Origin: Manihot esculenta
Lineage: Eukaryota; Streptophyta; Magnoliopsida; Malpighiales; Euphorbiaceae
DNA length: 64,000 bases
Assembly (NCBI RefSeq): GCF_001659605.2
Contig: NC_035164.2
Location: forward strand, 2,327,586 to 2,391,585
Reading direction: 5' to 3'
Each line of letters begins with the position of its first letter. Position 1 is the stretch's first letter. The notes below the pieces were generated by a model that saw only the letters and a program-made list of their open reading frames with translations, made no database searches and was not told the DNA's origin. Below, piece after piece: positions 43,961 through 57,346 of this stretch. The translations under genes were made by a program, and so were the position numbers.

Positions 43961-46229
43961 TTTGGAAAAAAAAAAAAAGAAAGAAAGAAATTAAGGGTGG
44001 ATTATTTTCAGACAATCCTCCGCCTTAAAGATCTCTTCTTGAGATGTCTGGATAGAAAAGATCGCTGATTCTATTTCTTCCCGTTGTGGAAAAAGACATG
44101 ATTTCATTCACATGGACAACGATGAAGTTGTACAATATTCATATTTCATAGAGATTATTGATGGGTAATGAATAGACGGTGATAATGATTCCTGCTGGGC
44201 GTATCACCTTTGGACATTCAAGTCAAGAAGAGAGAAAACATGGCCATTCAAAGTAAATATATTTTTATATTTATTACATAATAATAAATATATTGTATGT
44301 ATATTTCAAATATATATATATTGGATGTAATAAATATTTATTATTAATTTGATTCAAAAAAAAATATTTATTATTAATAAATTTCTAAATTACTTAAATT
44401 TACATAAATTTATAATAAATTATACAAAATAATTATTTCATATTAAAAATATTAAACGAAAGAAAAAATAATGACCACTTTAATAAATAAATAAAAAATT
44501 AACACTTTCAAATATAAAGAAATTAATATATCTTGTGAATAACAGAATTGATGTTCTCAAATATAAAAAATAGGATTTACAGTCTGAGTGTAAATTTAAA
44601 TAAAAAAAATATTTATTTTTTTTATTTTTTTTAAAATTTTTTCTTTTAACGATTTTTCTGTTATAGTACAATCTATCGCTGTTATTCAAATCTGTACATA
44701 CGGACGTGTCAGACTCTCTTTCCACGCCAGATAACTATTTAATTTTGAATTATTTTTCACTGATCACAAATTTGCGATCGACCTGACCTACCCACGTATT
44801 TAGACTGAGACTTGAGACGTTGAATACTGAAGGAAGGCATTCTAGATTTTGAGTTAGCACTATTTTCTTGAATCCGGTTTCATTTTGGATAAATGAGACT
44901 CGGCCGTCATAAAAAATAAATCAAATTCTATTATTTAACTGTTATAGTAAAATAAAAATTTTATAAAATAATTTAAAAAAGGTATTTTTAAGATAAATAA
45001 TAAAAATTTTAGTATCAAACTGGGTATAATTAAATTCAGAATGGTATTTTTAAAAATATATATATTTTAATGTTATTAAATTAAAGTTAGTTAATGCAAC
45101 TGGGTCCTATTTTAGTGATAGAAGAAAAGGGAGACTCATCCAGAATTAACGATAAAAATAAATTCTTAAAGGTGTAATTGAATGGCGGTGCAACAACCAA
45201 CGACCAAATAAACGTCAAAAAAGAAAGAATCGCCGGCAGCTGCTTTCATCTGATGGGAATACGAATGTGAAAAAGGTTCTAAATTATATAATGGTTGAAA
45301 ATATTAAATTTTATTTTTTTGGTTTAAATTTATTTTTTAATAATAATTAAAAATTAAGTAAATTTAAAGAAAAGGCTAAATATTCTAATAGAAGAGGAAT
45401 TTTTTTAATCTAATTTTTAAAATTAGATGGGCGAAAGTGTTAATAGTAATAATAATAAAAGAATATGATGATTATATAGTCACTAAATCTGAAATTTTAT
45501 TAATGAAATATGCTGGAATATACATTGAATTAAAGTGTTTAATAAAATCAAATTACTTGAAAATATTTTAATGAATTTTTAAAAATATAAAAACCAACTT
45601 ATTAAAAATATCCAACAATGTATTTGCTAATCATTCTCTTAAATTTGTATTTAAATATATATGAAAAAATTTATTTAAAGTTGATATTACAGAAAAATGG
45701 GTCTCTATGACAAAAATTAAATTGAATCTATTTTTATATATTTGAATCTATGGTGGATAAGATGCAAATAAAAATTTATTATATATATGTATTGTCTTTT
45801 ATCAACTTTATTAATATTGTTGAAATAAAGTTTACGATCTAATTAAAACAGAACTGTATTGTGATTGATCAATTCTGTAAAAAAGAGAATATGAGATGGT
45901 TGATCCTACGATATCCACTCCGATACTTAAGTCAGTAAATAGTATTTTCGATACTCAAGTCAATAAATAGAAAAATGAGGTGAGTATAAGGAATTATTTA
46001 GAATTTAATATTAGTTTGGTAAGAGAATTGTATACCTTTATTTCTATGATCGTTAGCTTTTATACTGTAAGAAAATAGAGTCAATTACAGTATTTTATGT
46101 AAATCCGATAATGATATTATAGGCAAATTAATAAGAAATCTTGCCGGCTGATTAATCAGTGATCCCACGATTACAGACGTAATGGATATCTACGGTACGA
46201 TATCCAATATCAGTAACTTTATGTGAAAA
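43961..46229. other. AT-rich intergenic DNA, no gene recognised
   Basis: It contains A-rich and AAAG-type runs (43968-43992) and ATAT-rich sequence. Between about 45830 and 46229 there are phrases (GATATCCACTCCGATACTTAAGTC; GGTACGATATCCAAT) that look repetitive and lead into the tandem pair at 46230. No coding frame is convincing. Confidence 0.5.
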
Positions 46230-46566
46230 TTCGACTTTTCCTGAATAGAGCGAGTCTTGGTGAAGAACCGATGGTATCACGATGTCCGAATCTTCCTTTA
46301 CTCGGACAGAACCGCGTACCGGTTTACTAAAATTTTGCTACATAATCCTGTTTTAGGGTAATAACTCATGATTTATTTTAGATAAATATTATGTTACATT
46401 AGAGTTTTTCTGAATAGAGCGAGTCAGATAAAAAATCGATTGCCATGGTATTTGGGTCTTTCTTTATTCTGGTAGGACGACATACCTGCTTATTAAAATC
46501 TTGTCATGTAATTCTATTTTGTAGCAACAGCTCATAATCTGTCTTGAGCGATTATAGTACATCACT
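46230..46566 (+). repeat. Diverged tandem duplication of about 170 bp
   Basis: Two units start TTTTCCTGAATAGAGCGAGTC (46232) and TTTTTCTGAATAGAGCGAGTC (46403). Both continue with AATCGAT/AACCGATGG, GGTAT, TCTTCCTTTACTCGG-like sequence, TTACTAAAATTTTG, TAATCCTGTTTT and a final TTACATTA/TACATCACTTA. Probably part of an old LTR. Confidence 0.75.
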
Positions 46567-47224
46567 TATTTTCTACAACTAACATATATGTATATATATA
46601 TATAAGGCATACATGTAGTAGAAAAACAATGCAGAAATGAAAGATAAATTATTAAATAGTTAGATGAGATGAGAGAAAAGAAATTATGAGCTTTTTGAAG
46701 AGGTGTTGCTATGAGAAGGGACATCAAAGGTTAGAAGATGGCTAAGTGGTTAATAATTAAGGACATGCAATGCATGCCCACAAATTGCAAATAATGCCTT
46801 TGTCTTACACAAGGATAGTGGGAGTTAAGTGTGGAGTTTATCTGTTTTGTCTCTTGAGTAGGATTTCCACCATTTCTCAAGTGGAAACTCAAATCATTTT
46901 GTTTATTATTCTGTTAATAATAATGATCTCCAATATTCTCACTGAAACTCTAAAATACATTGCTAAAATAATATATTTAAAATAACGATACAATTCCTTA
47001 TTTTATATATTTAAAATTTAAATATTTTAAAATATCGAATCGAATCAAAGTTAATTGTCGTTAATGTCTCTAAAATAAACTAAGCAATTTTGCTGATTTA
47101 TCCAAAAGAAAACAAAAATGTACAAAAGAAATTCATCCAAACAGATGTTGATGAATCCTTCACTGCATGCAACACCACAAAAATATCCAAAAAAGAAAAA
47201 AAAAACATATCTATAAGCAAGTCT
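46567..47224. other. AT-rich spacer, nothing recognised
   Basis: Contains a TATATA run near 46590-46606. No gene seen. Confidence 0.5.
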
Positions 47225-47350
47225 CTCAAGCTGTTGAATCCCACATCCGTTGTGGAAAAGGGTAATGTGCCCCTTATATGAGCCATAGGCAATCCTCCTC
47301 TTTGAGCTAACTTTTGGGGTGAGTTAAATGTGACTCAAATTTAACACAAG
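47225..47350 (+). repeat. LTR-like fragment with CCCACATCCG and GAGCTAACTTTTGGGG
   Basis: The phrases TTGAATCCCACATCCGTTGTGG, CCCCTTATATGAG and TTTGAGCTAACTTTTGGGGTGAG occur together in many plant LTR retrotransposons. The family is recognised only by this pattern, so it is a weak call. Possibly a solo LTR piece. Confidence 0.4.
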
Positions 47351-48504
47351 TCATCAAATTCCTTGGATCTGCAATGAAAAATTAGGACAAAATTATTTAC
47401 AGCTCATCCAAAAAGAAAGGGAGGAAAATTCACTTTTCAAGTGAAGAAGGAGGCATCATCATCCACCTAAAGAGATAAGAGATTGAAAAAATATTTTTGT
47501 TTGACTTTCAAAGAAAAATATAAAAAGTTAATTAATAAAAAAATTAATTTAATTTATTTAATCTTTAAATAAAAATATAAAAATTGAATTGGATTTATAT
47601 CTTTTTTTTTTTAATGCGTGAGGAGAAAAGCCATCATTTCCAAATTTGGAGAAGCCAATTGGGTCCCGTTTGTATGAGGTTTCGTTCCCTAATTGGGTTA
47701 TACATCGATGTCTTTTTTATTTTTTTTCAAAACGTCGGTATCTTTAAAGAGTTTTTTTTTCTGAAGAAAGCCTACGTGTCTATCATCATGCCGTTTGGGG
47801 AAGAATCACGTGTGACCCAAGGGATCCCTCCCTATTAAGTAATTGAATTATCCGTCTAATAATTCAACCATTAAATGTCCAGTTAATTTGGTTTAATAAC
47901 CAAAAACATGTTACATTGATAAATATTTTTTTTAAAATATTATTTTAAAAATAAATCTTTTGTAAAAAGATGAAGGGGGAAACTTACGAAAAGAAAGCAA
48001 CATTACACAAAAAGGGTGGAGGTGAGCTGACGAGGCATAGCCCACCATGTTTTAGCACATTCATGTCTGCTCAAGCAAAGAAACAAATACATGTCCTTGC
48101 ATTTTAACCATAATAAAATTGAGAAGACAACAATTTTTCAGTACCATCTTTATGGTACATGTTACATCCATACATATTGCTTTTAAAAACAAGACGGACA
48201 ATGATTATCTCTCTCTAAACGTTGAATTTATGAAATTCATCAAAATTTACTTTCATCGTAAGAATTGTAATTATTTTTGTTATGATAAGTGATAAAATAT
48301 AAAAAAATAAAAATTATTAAAATCAAAACTCATATGTACAGGATCTAAAAGGGTTATGTGAACCCTTCTGATTCATAAATTACGAAAATCAGACCACCTA
48401 CATCAATTCTTCATCCAATCAAGTTGATAAAGGATTATATTCCATTAACAATTTTAATTAATAGTGTTTAATGAAAATAATAATTATATAAAAAAATAGA
48501 CTGA
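47351..48504. other. AT-rich intergenic DNA, no gene recognised
   Basis: Short open frames (for example 47584-47838) have no recognisable motif. Nothing else seen. Confidence 0.5.
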
Positions 48505-48820
48505 AAAAATAAACAGTTTTATTAAAATTTTTTAAAAGTTGAAAAAGTGAGTTTGTAATAGATATGGAAGACCATTTATAATCAAAATAAAATTTTAATA
48601 TACAAAATTATGAAATATTCAAAAAAATTAATTAAAATATAAAATTAACCTTTAAAGGATAAAATTTTTATATCAAATTTTATGATAGCACTCATTAGAC
48701 TTTTTAAAATCATGCGTTTCGATATTCTTTTTCTAAAAATTTATCGTTGATTTCCATCGAATGTCGACAGTAAAAATTAGGGTCGATTCAAATGAGTCGT
48801 AAAATCTAAGACTAGTTGTT
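48505..48820 (+). repeat. Dispersed repeat, copy 2 (partner at 35545-35875)
   Basis: Same ordered blocks as copy 1, for example AAAATCATGCGTTTCGATATTC and AATGTCGACAGTAAAAATTAGGG. Confidence 0.75.
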
Positions 48821-49308
48821 ACATATTACAAGTCTTTATCCAGATGTTCGGGGCTGACCACTCCACTGAATTTATATACATTTAAAATGGGCAATCAATC
48901 AAGTAGTTACGTGTAAAACTGTATTAATTTGTTATTAAAAAATTATTCTCTGTATATTAAAAAATACATTAAACTATTAATACGGTATTTAAATTTCTAT
49001 TTAATATTAAAATTTGAGTTAGACCAATATTTTTTAATATATATATATATATTTTGTCACTTTGCATTTGCAATTTCTAACATGTTTTCATTGATAATTT
49101 ATTAAATCATGATAAACAATTAAAACAAACCAAATATGACTAAGAAAACTGAAGAATGTTTGTTTAACAAAAAAAATAATATTTTTATTAAATAAATTCC
49201 AAGAAAAACTTAACCTGCAGAATTGGAAATTAAGTTTTTTTCACAAGTAATCCAATACAGTCAATCTAAGGAAAGAATTTTATTTTTATGTGCTTGTATA
49301 AAAATAAA

Positions 49309-49309
<1 letters not shown>
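48821..49309. other. AT-rich spacer, nothing recognised
   Basis: No gene or clear repeat apart from a TATATA run near 49040. Confidence 0.5.

Positions 49310-49342
<33 letters not shown>
49310..49342. repeat. AAT microsatellite
   Basis: About ten AAT units, directly left of a MITE copy. Confidence 0.9.
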
Positions 49343-49345
<3 letters not shown>

Positions 49346-49364
49346 TTGATGAAATTGAAATAAG

Positions 49365-49805
49365 ATAAATATTCGATCAGTTTGAATTAAAATCGAATCG
49401 AATAAATTAAAAATTAAAATTTTAATATTAGTGAAAATCGAATTAAACTGATTTTGAATAGAAATTATACTAAATCGAACTGGTTTAATTCGATTCAACT
49501 CAATTCGATTTGATAAATTATTTTTATTTTTTACATTTTATTTTTAATATTTTAAATTTTAATTAAAATATTTCAACTTTAATTATGGTTTAATCTCTCT
49601 ATATTATCAAAAATAATATAATATTATCATAAATAATATAATATTATCATAAATCGATTTAGTTTGATTTTTTAAATCTTTTATCAAAACCGAATCGAAT
49701 TAAAATAACTGAAATTTTTAAAAATTAAAAATTAAATTAAAATAATAAAAAATCGAATCAAAATTTTAAATTAATTTAATTCGATTGATTTTTTAACCAT
49801 ATCAA
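49365..49805 (+). mobile_element. MITE of the GGTTCGG family, worn copy
   Basis: It keeps the layout AATTAAAATCGAATCGAATAAATTAAAAATTAAAATTTTAATATT, the central ATTATGGTTTAATCTCTCTATATTATC and the right subterminal CGATT repeats. The ends are worn. Confidence 0.7.
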
Positions 49806-51140
49806 AAAAATCAAATTTTTATAAGAAAAAAAAATCAATAAGCCCACAAATCTATCACTTCATTTGATATGGTTTATTTTATAAAAAAAATTAAAATAAA
49901 TTTTTGTAAAATTATATAAGATTATAATTTTTTTTAAATGAAAAATATTTAAATTAAAATTTTTCTTTCAAATAAAAAAATTATTTAAAAAATGAATTAA
50001 ATTCTCGCGAAATTATTAATTTCAAATGGACAGCATGAGAATTTGTTCAGATTATTGCATTTGAATGATTGAAATCTAAAGAAATGTAATGCAAAGGAAG
50101 GAAAAAAGGGTGTAGAGAAATGGCTAAGGATGGATTTGGGGACACCACGTTTGGATGCTGGTTAAGAGTGAGAATAAAGGAAAATGGAAGAAGTTTGTTT
50201 CTTTTTGTAATAAAATAATAATGCTTCCTAGACATAGACACAAGTATGTGTAGTAAGAGAAGGCTGTCCAAAATCCAACCAAAATGGTCGTTACGCATAA
50301 TTAAAAGTTCCCTCGTTTGAATCCACTGTCTGCAACTTCAATCTCCTCCTTCTATCCTGTTGGATTTTTTTTTCTCTTTTTTTCCTTCATCATCATTATT
50401 GCTATTATTTTCAATGGAGTTGGCCAAAAGGACAAAATTTTATTACCCATAGTAAAGGGTATTTCCTCAATTTGAAAGAAGGAAGAAGCTCATTTCTATC
50501 ATCTTATCTTTTTTATTATAAAAATTTTAATTTATAAATATTGTCAAAATTCTTTTGAGTATTTAAATCACTAATTAAAGATATTTAAACATATAATCTC
50601 ATAAATTTTAAAATAATTTTAACATCACTAAACTAAATTTTTATTCATATGTAGAATTTATGTATATTCGTGGTTGAACTCATAAATCATAATATAAGCT
50701 GGTAAATTAACTCTCTTTATTGATTTAGACTTTTTTTTAATAGATATACCAATTTTAATAAATATGATAAATAAATTGAGCCGAAAATAATATATTCGTT
50801 AAGAAAATAAGAAAAAAAGAAAAGAAAGGAAAAGAAAAGAAAAGAAAAGTCTCTTTACCACCGCCATATTAGAAATAAGATTCATTATGCTGCTTTGGTA
50901 GACTGAATATGTATATAAAACAGTGGGAAAAATCAAAAAGAGGTTTGTGTTGATTCATTCAAAACCCAAGTTGTGGAATATTAAGTACTTGAAGAACGGT
51001 GATTATGCAATGTTTGGAGGTGAGAATCTCTCTTCTTCTTTCCCTCTTCTTTCCTCTTGGATTTCCTTTTCATATTACTTTATCAAGAGAAACTCTTGTG
51101 AATGTTCTCATCAAATGTTCTCATCAAAACTCTTTTATTA
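49806..51140. other. Intergenic DNA, no gene recognised
   Basis: It includes an AAAAG-type run (about 50810-50850), and a less AT-rich part (50040-50340) whose open frames match nothing I know. A stretch at 50920-51060 could be a worn retroelement but shows no motif. Confidence 0.45.
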
Positions 51141-51871
51141 GAGAGATTTACAATTTAATTTTTGGATATTATTATTATTAATAAATAAATTTTTATATTT
51201 TTAGAGATTTATTAAAATTTTTTTATCTTTTCTCTCCATTAACAAAATAGTCATTTCGTCTATTTCTATGTTAAAAATATAGCAAAACAATAAATTGCTC
51301 CCTTCCTCCTCCTTTTCCTTCATTGATTCTTCCTCCTCTTATTTCTTTTTTTGTTCATCTTTGATTCTTCTTCTTTTTCTTTTTTTTCGATTTTTCTTTT
51401 TATTCTTCTTCTTTTCAAAAATAGGTGATTCTTCTTCTTCTTCCTTTTCTTTTTCTTCTTCATCATCAGCTTCTTCTTCTCCTTCTTTTTTTCTCCATTT
51501 TTTTTCTTTTTCTTCTTCTGCTCTTCATTCTTTTTTTAAAAAGAGAATGGGAAGAGATTATTTCGTTAACGAAAAGAAACGATGAGAACGTTTTAATAGA
51601 TATGAGAAAAAATAAAAATATTTTAATATATTTTTAAAAATATAGGGAGTCACTTGTTAATAATAATAATATTCAAATAGGTTTTACTTGAGAGTAAAAT
51701 TAAATTTTAAATTTTTTTTAATCGTTATTTATTATTTTTAACGGAAAAAAGGACGAAAAAATTATTTTGTTAATAGAGATAAAAGATAAGTACGTTTTAA
51801 TAAATTTTTAAAAATACTGATATTGACTTGTTAATAATGACAGTACTCAGATACTAAATAATAAATTTTCC
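51141..51871 (+). mobile_element. Second, worn copy of the long-TIR TTC-rich element
   Basis: The left end GAGAGATTTACAATTTAAT continues with TTATCTTTTCTCTCCATTAACAAAATAGTC; the interior is TTC/TCT-rich (51290-51530) followed by TTTCGTTAACGAAAAGAAACGATGAGAACG; the right end is CTTGTTAATAATGACAGTACTCAG...AATTTTCC. The same order as 41937-43124, shorter because the tandem array is small. No matching target duplication found. Confidence 0.75.
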
Positions 51872-52588
51872 TATTTTCAATTGAATATAAAAATTTAAAA
51901 TGTATTTTTTTTATTATAGTTTAATTTTTTAATTTTAAACGTTAAAATTTATTAATTTATTCTTTTCAAAAAAATTATTAATTTATTTTTATTGTACACT
52001 TAATTAATTTTAATAAAAAAATTCTATTAATCATGTATAATAAATAATTTTTAATATACCACTTTATTATATATTATACAATAAGTTGTTCTACTCATGT
52101 ATAATTTTTTTTTTTAAATAAAAATTAGAGATTGAAGAAGTAAAATATGAAATTTTTTAGATTTAAATGTGTGAGTGCTTTACTCATGTATAATTATGCA
52201 TATGATAAAAAAATTAATAATTTTAATTTGATTTATTACAGATGACATTATTGAAAAATTAATTATAAACTTTGGTAAATAAATGTAAACAAAAAATGCT
52301 CAATTAAATATATAAAAAATAAAAAACTAATTTTAAAAAATTATTTTTATTAAATTTTATTTTTTTTAAATGGAGATAGAAGATTGAGAGAACATGAGAT
52401 CTCTCAAATTTAGTCACATGCACTTATTATTAGACTAAACTTATGAATATAAATTTTAATTTAATTTAACAATAGAAAATATATTATTCACTTAATAAAC
52501 TCAATGTCTGAGTATTCGCTTTCTCTTATTAAAAATCATTTTTTATGTTAACCAAAGGAAATTAAAAAGAAAAACATTTGACATTGTG
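51872..52588. other. AT-rich spacer, nothing recognised
   Basis: No gene or clear repeat seen. Confidence 0.5.
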
Positions 52589-52596
52589 GTTAAAAT

Positions 52597-53063
52597 TAGA
52601 GATAAACCATATTCAGTTTAAATCAAAAAATTTAAATAAATTAAATTAATTTAAAATTTTAGTTTAATTTTCTATTCATTTTAATTTATTTAGTTTTTAA
52701 TTTTAAAATTTTCAGTTATTTCAATTCAATTTAATTTTGATAAAAAAATCGAAAAAATCAAATCGAACTGATTAGTGATAATATTATATTATTTTCAATA
52801 ATACAAAGGGATTAGATTATATTAAAATTAAAATATTTTAATTAAATTTTAAAATATTAAAAATAAAATATAAAAATAAAAAATTTATTAAAAATTTAAA
52901 CTCATTAAATCAAATTAAATTGAATCGAATTAAATTAAATTAATTTAATTTAATTTAATTTTTAACTAAAATTAATTCGGTTTGATTTTTATAAATACTA
53001 AAATTTTAATTTTTAATTTATTAAATTTGATTTCAAACCCAACCACGTGAATGCACACCCATA
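52597..53063 (-). mobile_element. MITE of the GGTTCGG family, reverse orientation, upstream of LOG
   Basis: The family layout read on the minus strand, with GATTAGATTATATTAAAATTAAAATATTTTAATTAAA in the centre. Flanked by GTTAAAAT (52589-52596 and 53064-53071), an 8-bp direct repeat that extends to 9 with one mismatch, consistent with a MULE-type target duplication. Confidence 0.75.
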
Positions 53064-53495
53064 GTTAAAATGGAGGTAGATATGATTGGACGGTGAGCTA
53101 AGTTGAACGAATAGGAAACTAAACATATTCTATCCAAAGGAATGGAATTGTTTTTAAGATGTACTTTTATAAGACACATATAATAATAATATTATTAATA
53201 ATTACTAAATAAGTAAATAAACTTTTCAAAAAAAAAAGCATTTTATGTGATTGAACAAGACACCAGTAAAAAATATTACTATTTTTATATCGTTTATTTG
53301 GATAATTTTATTACAATAAATAATATTTTATTAAAAAATATTAAATAAAAAAATTAAATATTTACGATAATTCAACGCTTTAAATATTTAATAATAAAAT
53401 TAATTTTTTTAATATATGACGATTATAATTAAGAGAACCAGGAGCCTTCATAACAGAAATTCTAAGCGTGCTAATACTCGCCTGTGTTGGAGCAC
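53064..53495. other. Upstream region of the LOG gene
   Basis: AT-rich; the last 100 bp before the TATA box are less so. No specific regulatory element identified with confidence. Confidence 0.5.
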
Positions 53496-53503
53496 TATAT
53501 ATG
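53496..53503 (+). promoter_or_regulatory. Possible TATA box of the LOG gene
   Basis: TATATATG about 130 bp upstream of the LOG ATG, which would give a 5' UTR of about 100 nt (53528-53628), partly pyrimidine-rich (TTTTCTCTTCTTTTCTTTTC). Confidence 0.55.
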
Positions 53504-53628
53504 CATGAAGCCGCTCTTGTAGCTCTCCATAGGCAGTGGTGGGTCACTTGTGAAACAGGATATTTGCATACTATTTTCTCTTCTTTTCTTTTCTTTCTTC
53601 ACAGACACAGAAACAAACACCTACAGAT

Positions 53629-56600
53629 ATGGAGATTGAGAAGGAAATGGAGCTTTCAAAATTCAAGAGAATTTGTGTGTTTTGTGGTAGTAGTCCTGGA
53701 AAGAAGAATAGCTATAAAGATGCTGCTATTGAGCTTGGAAAAGAATTGGTAATCAAATACAATGAAAATGCTTCCCTTCTCTGTTTTCTCTCTGCTTTTC
53801 TCTGTAATTTCAACTTGGAAACTCCTTTCACTTCCCAATTTTTTGCTTGCTTTCTACACCTTCTTCAACCTTTTCTTTTCTTTCATGTTTTCTGAATTCC
53901 ACTTTCCTGGAATTACTAATTGTTCCCCTGTTTTGCTCTGTTTTCTTCTTGTTATCTTTTCAATTCTTAATCTCAAATTAAAATTGCATTTCCTTGATGG
54001 GTTTTCAGGAGATTCAAAATTCAATAAATTTGTCATCAATTTTTGGATGTTTTCTGTTTCTTGTACCTCACTGGGTCTCTAAGACCTCTTCTCTCTCTGT
54101 TTCTGAGCCACATTTTACATAGTAGTCAATTCTAGACAATTTCATATCTCTGAATTTAAAATAATATATTGAATTAATACTGAAAATAAAATTAATTTCC
54201 TTTATTTTTTTAATTTCTTTTATTGAATTACAATTACCAAAAATGTACATCAATGGTTGCTTCATTAAAGCTTTTTTTTCCCCCTACTCTTCTTCTTTAA
54301 AAGGTAGCAAGAAATATTGATCTGGTTTATGGAGGAGGAAGTATTGGTTTGATGGGATTGATTTCTCAAGCTGTTTATAATGGTGGCCGCCATGTGATTG
54401 GGTAAAGCATCTAACCCTATTCAATGAGTTCTCTCTTTTTTTTCTTATCATTTCTTTGATTCTTGATGCTCTTTGTTTCTCTCCTTGCATAATCACTAAA
54501 ATATATAAACATTTATTCTAAAAAAAATTAAAATGGAATGACACGAATCTTTTTTTTTAATTAGAGATCTCATATATTTATTACAAATTTAAATTTAAAA
54601 AAATTAAATATTTTGTATAAATATGAAATTTATTCTTGCTTCTTGAAACTAATTAAATTTGTTTATGTGCATTTTTATTGCAGAGTTATCCCCAAGACTC
54701 TCATGCCAAGAGAGGTATTTTTGATCTTACTGAGGTTTTTTTTTTTTTAACATGTAAAATTTTAAATTTCCCAAAAATTTTATGTTTTTCTCTTTTATTT
54801 AAAATGGGTATTTTCTTTTTTTTTTAATTCGATTAAGATTTGTTTGTTTAATCTGATGTTGTGATTACTTTGCATGAATTTCCACCTTTCCTTTGTTATC
54901 TTTAAGAATGAGATTTCACACTTGTTTCATTTGAGGCTTATACAATTTCCTGTTGAGACTTTTTATTGATTCCAAGAATTTTTTTTGTTAGGGTTTCACA
55001 TTTAGGTTTCTATGAACTTAGTCCATCCATCCAAATTAAAGTCAACATTTTAAAATCGAATTGAGCTGAATAAACTGAAAATTAAAATTTTAATATTTAT
55101 GAAAATTACACCGAGTTGATTTTGATCAGAAATTGAATCGAATTGAATCGATCTGAATTAATTTGATTCAATTTGATTTTATCGGTTTAAATTTTTAATA
55201 AATTTTTTATTTTTACACTTTAAAACTTTTTAGTATTTTAAAATTTAATTGAAATATTTTAATTTTAATATAATTTAATCTCTACATTATTGAAAATAAT
55301 ATACTATTATCACTAATCGATTTGATTTGATTTTTTTATTTTTTTCTGACTAAAATCAAACTAAATCGAAATAACTAAAATTTTTAAAATTAAAAATCAA
55401 ATCGAACTGAAATAAATTTCATCTGAATCAAATTTTTAAATTAATTCGATTCGATTAATTTTTTCAATTTAAACCGAATACTGCTCACTTCTACGTTTGA
55501 CTACTTAGTACCATACTCTTCACCCATTTATTCACTCTCTAATTTTCCTTTTTTTTAAAAAATTTTTACTTAAAATATTCTGATCTTTAAAAACATCATA
55601 TTCACAATTAATTTCTAAAAATTGAATTAAAATTAGATTAGTTGAAGGTTATATAAGACTTTTTTTTCTCTTAATTAATATTCATAATTATCTTAAAAAA
55701 CATGACATATACAATTAGGCATGCATGACGTGTCTTTTTTTTTAAAAAAAACTTTTCTTTTAAGCTTTATGAGTTTGGTTTGGACCCACCACCATTGCCA
55801 CTCCATCATTACTTCTATTTTGGATAAGTCTCTTAGAATTAGTTTTGTTTTTGAAATTGACTTTGATTTCTGCAATTTGCCAGATAACTGGAGAAACAGT
55901 AGGTGAAGTCAAGCCGGTTGCTGATATGCACCAAAGGAAAGCAGAGATGGCTAGACATTCTGATGCCTTCATTGCCTTACCTGGTAGCTTTTTACCCCTC
56001 AAATTATAATAATTAATAATTCTAACACAAGTGATTGTTAAAATGGGTTAGTTGACGAATAAAAATAAATATATTTACATAAATATGAGAGATTTTAAAT
56101 TTTTCTCGTTAATTTTTTATATTAATTTCATGAAAAAAAAATATTTTTTCTTCAGGTTTAGGAAATAATTTTTTAAAAAAAGAGAATTGCTTGACACAGA
56201 AAGCAAAGACCCATGTGATTTAGAGAGCAACCAAAGCTTGCAAGTAGCAAACTCTAGTCACCGACTTTATTTCTCAATTATTATCACCAGACTCTGACAC
56301 TGACAATTAGGGTTTTTTTTATAAATTTTCTGTGGTTAATATGAATTTCCATTTGTTGTTATACGTTAACTGTTTAACCCAGAAAGCTACAACCTCCATA
56401 AATAATTGTGAACTCTTCAATCAAATGGTCCTTCCGACTGCTATTCTTTTGGAAATTAGTACAATTTTGGTTCCCCATTGTAACACATTAAGCACGTGTT
56501 TCTTTGTCTGCTACAGACTTATCTCGATCATAATTAAATTAAAATTAATTTTATAAAAAAAAATTAAATATATATTTATATTTTTATATTAATTAAAAGT

Positions 56601-57346
56601 AGTTTATTAAATATATAAATTAAAATTTTAATTTATTAATAATTAAACATAGAGAGGTTAACCCAACTGGGACACCAAGTATGGGCTTAAGTCCAAATTG
56701 GACAGTTGATTAAAGCTTCAAGACTCAAAACAAATACCCATTAATGATTCTTTTAAAATTTTCATATGATCCCTTGAAGAATCTCAAAGCTTGCATTGTT
56801 GCCCCTATTAGGCATAATTGATTGTTAAAATTATTTCATGGGGACGTTTTCGAAGGTGGGTATGGAACCCTTGAGGAGCTTCTTGAAGTCATAACTTGGG
56901 CCCAACTTGGCATCCATGACAAACCGGTAAACCACCTTTCCCACACTCTAATTTGTTTCTATGGAAAATTACTATTAGCTCCTTAGAATTTTAAATCCAT
57001 TTCTTGAAAACAAACGTCGTGGTTGCAGGTGGGATTGCTAAATGTAGATGGATATTACAACTCCTTATTGTCATTTATCGACAAAGCAGTAGAGGAAGGT
57101 TTTATTAGTCCAAGTGCTCGCCACATCATAGTGTCTGCCCCTACCTCACAAGAGTTGGTCAAGAAAATGGAGGTAAATGGCTTTTTTTTTTTATTTTAAT
57201 TATATTCTTTTATTTTTTAAACAATAATTATTTTTAAATTTCTTTGATTTTAGGAGTATTTTCCACGGCATGAAATAGTTGCCTCAAAGCTCAGTTGGGA
57301 GAATGAACAATTAGGATACTCTCAAACATGTGAAATTTCAAGATGA
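53629..57346 (+). CDS. LOG: Cytokinin riboside 5'-monophosphate phosphoribohydrolase (LONELY GUY), 7 exons, 218 aa
   Basis: LOG enzymes cut cytokinin nucleotides to the active free base and ribose 5-phosphate in one step, in cytosol and nucleus. Exons: 53629-53748, 54304-54401, 54684-54714, 55884-55983, 56856-56926, 57029-57172, 57254-57346 (TGA). All introns are GT-AG, phases agree, total 657 nt. Motifs: [10 protein letters not shown] near the N terminus, [31 protein letters not shown] (R101, K102) and the family signature PGGYGTLEE (116-124), split between exons 4 and 5. The length is normal for plant LOGs. The second Met (53647) is an alternative start. Intron 3 (54715-55883) contains a MITE. 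No lesion seen; the paralogue number cannot be assigned. Confidence 0.96.
55040..55496 (+). mobile_element. MITE of the GGTTCGG family inside LOG intron 3
   Basis: Family layout with AATTGAGCTGAATAAACTGAAAATT, the central ATATAATTTAATCTCTACATTATTG and right end ACCGAATACTGCTCACTTCT. It lies in sense orientation in the intron, well away from the splice sites. Confidence 0.78.

Noticed and set aside
47090..47292. Overlapping frames on both strands
   Set aside because: Lysine/asparagine-rich translation of AT-rich DNA, ending in an LTR-like fragment.
50047..50298. Minus-strand frame of 83 codons
   Set aside because: No motif, no supporting splice structure, and AT-rich surroundings.
53762..54082. 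Open frame of 106 codons after LOG exon 1
   Set aside because: It lies in LOG intron 1, is phenylalanine/leucine-rich because of T-rich intron sequence, and has no motif.
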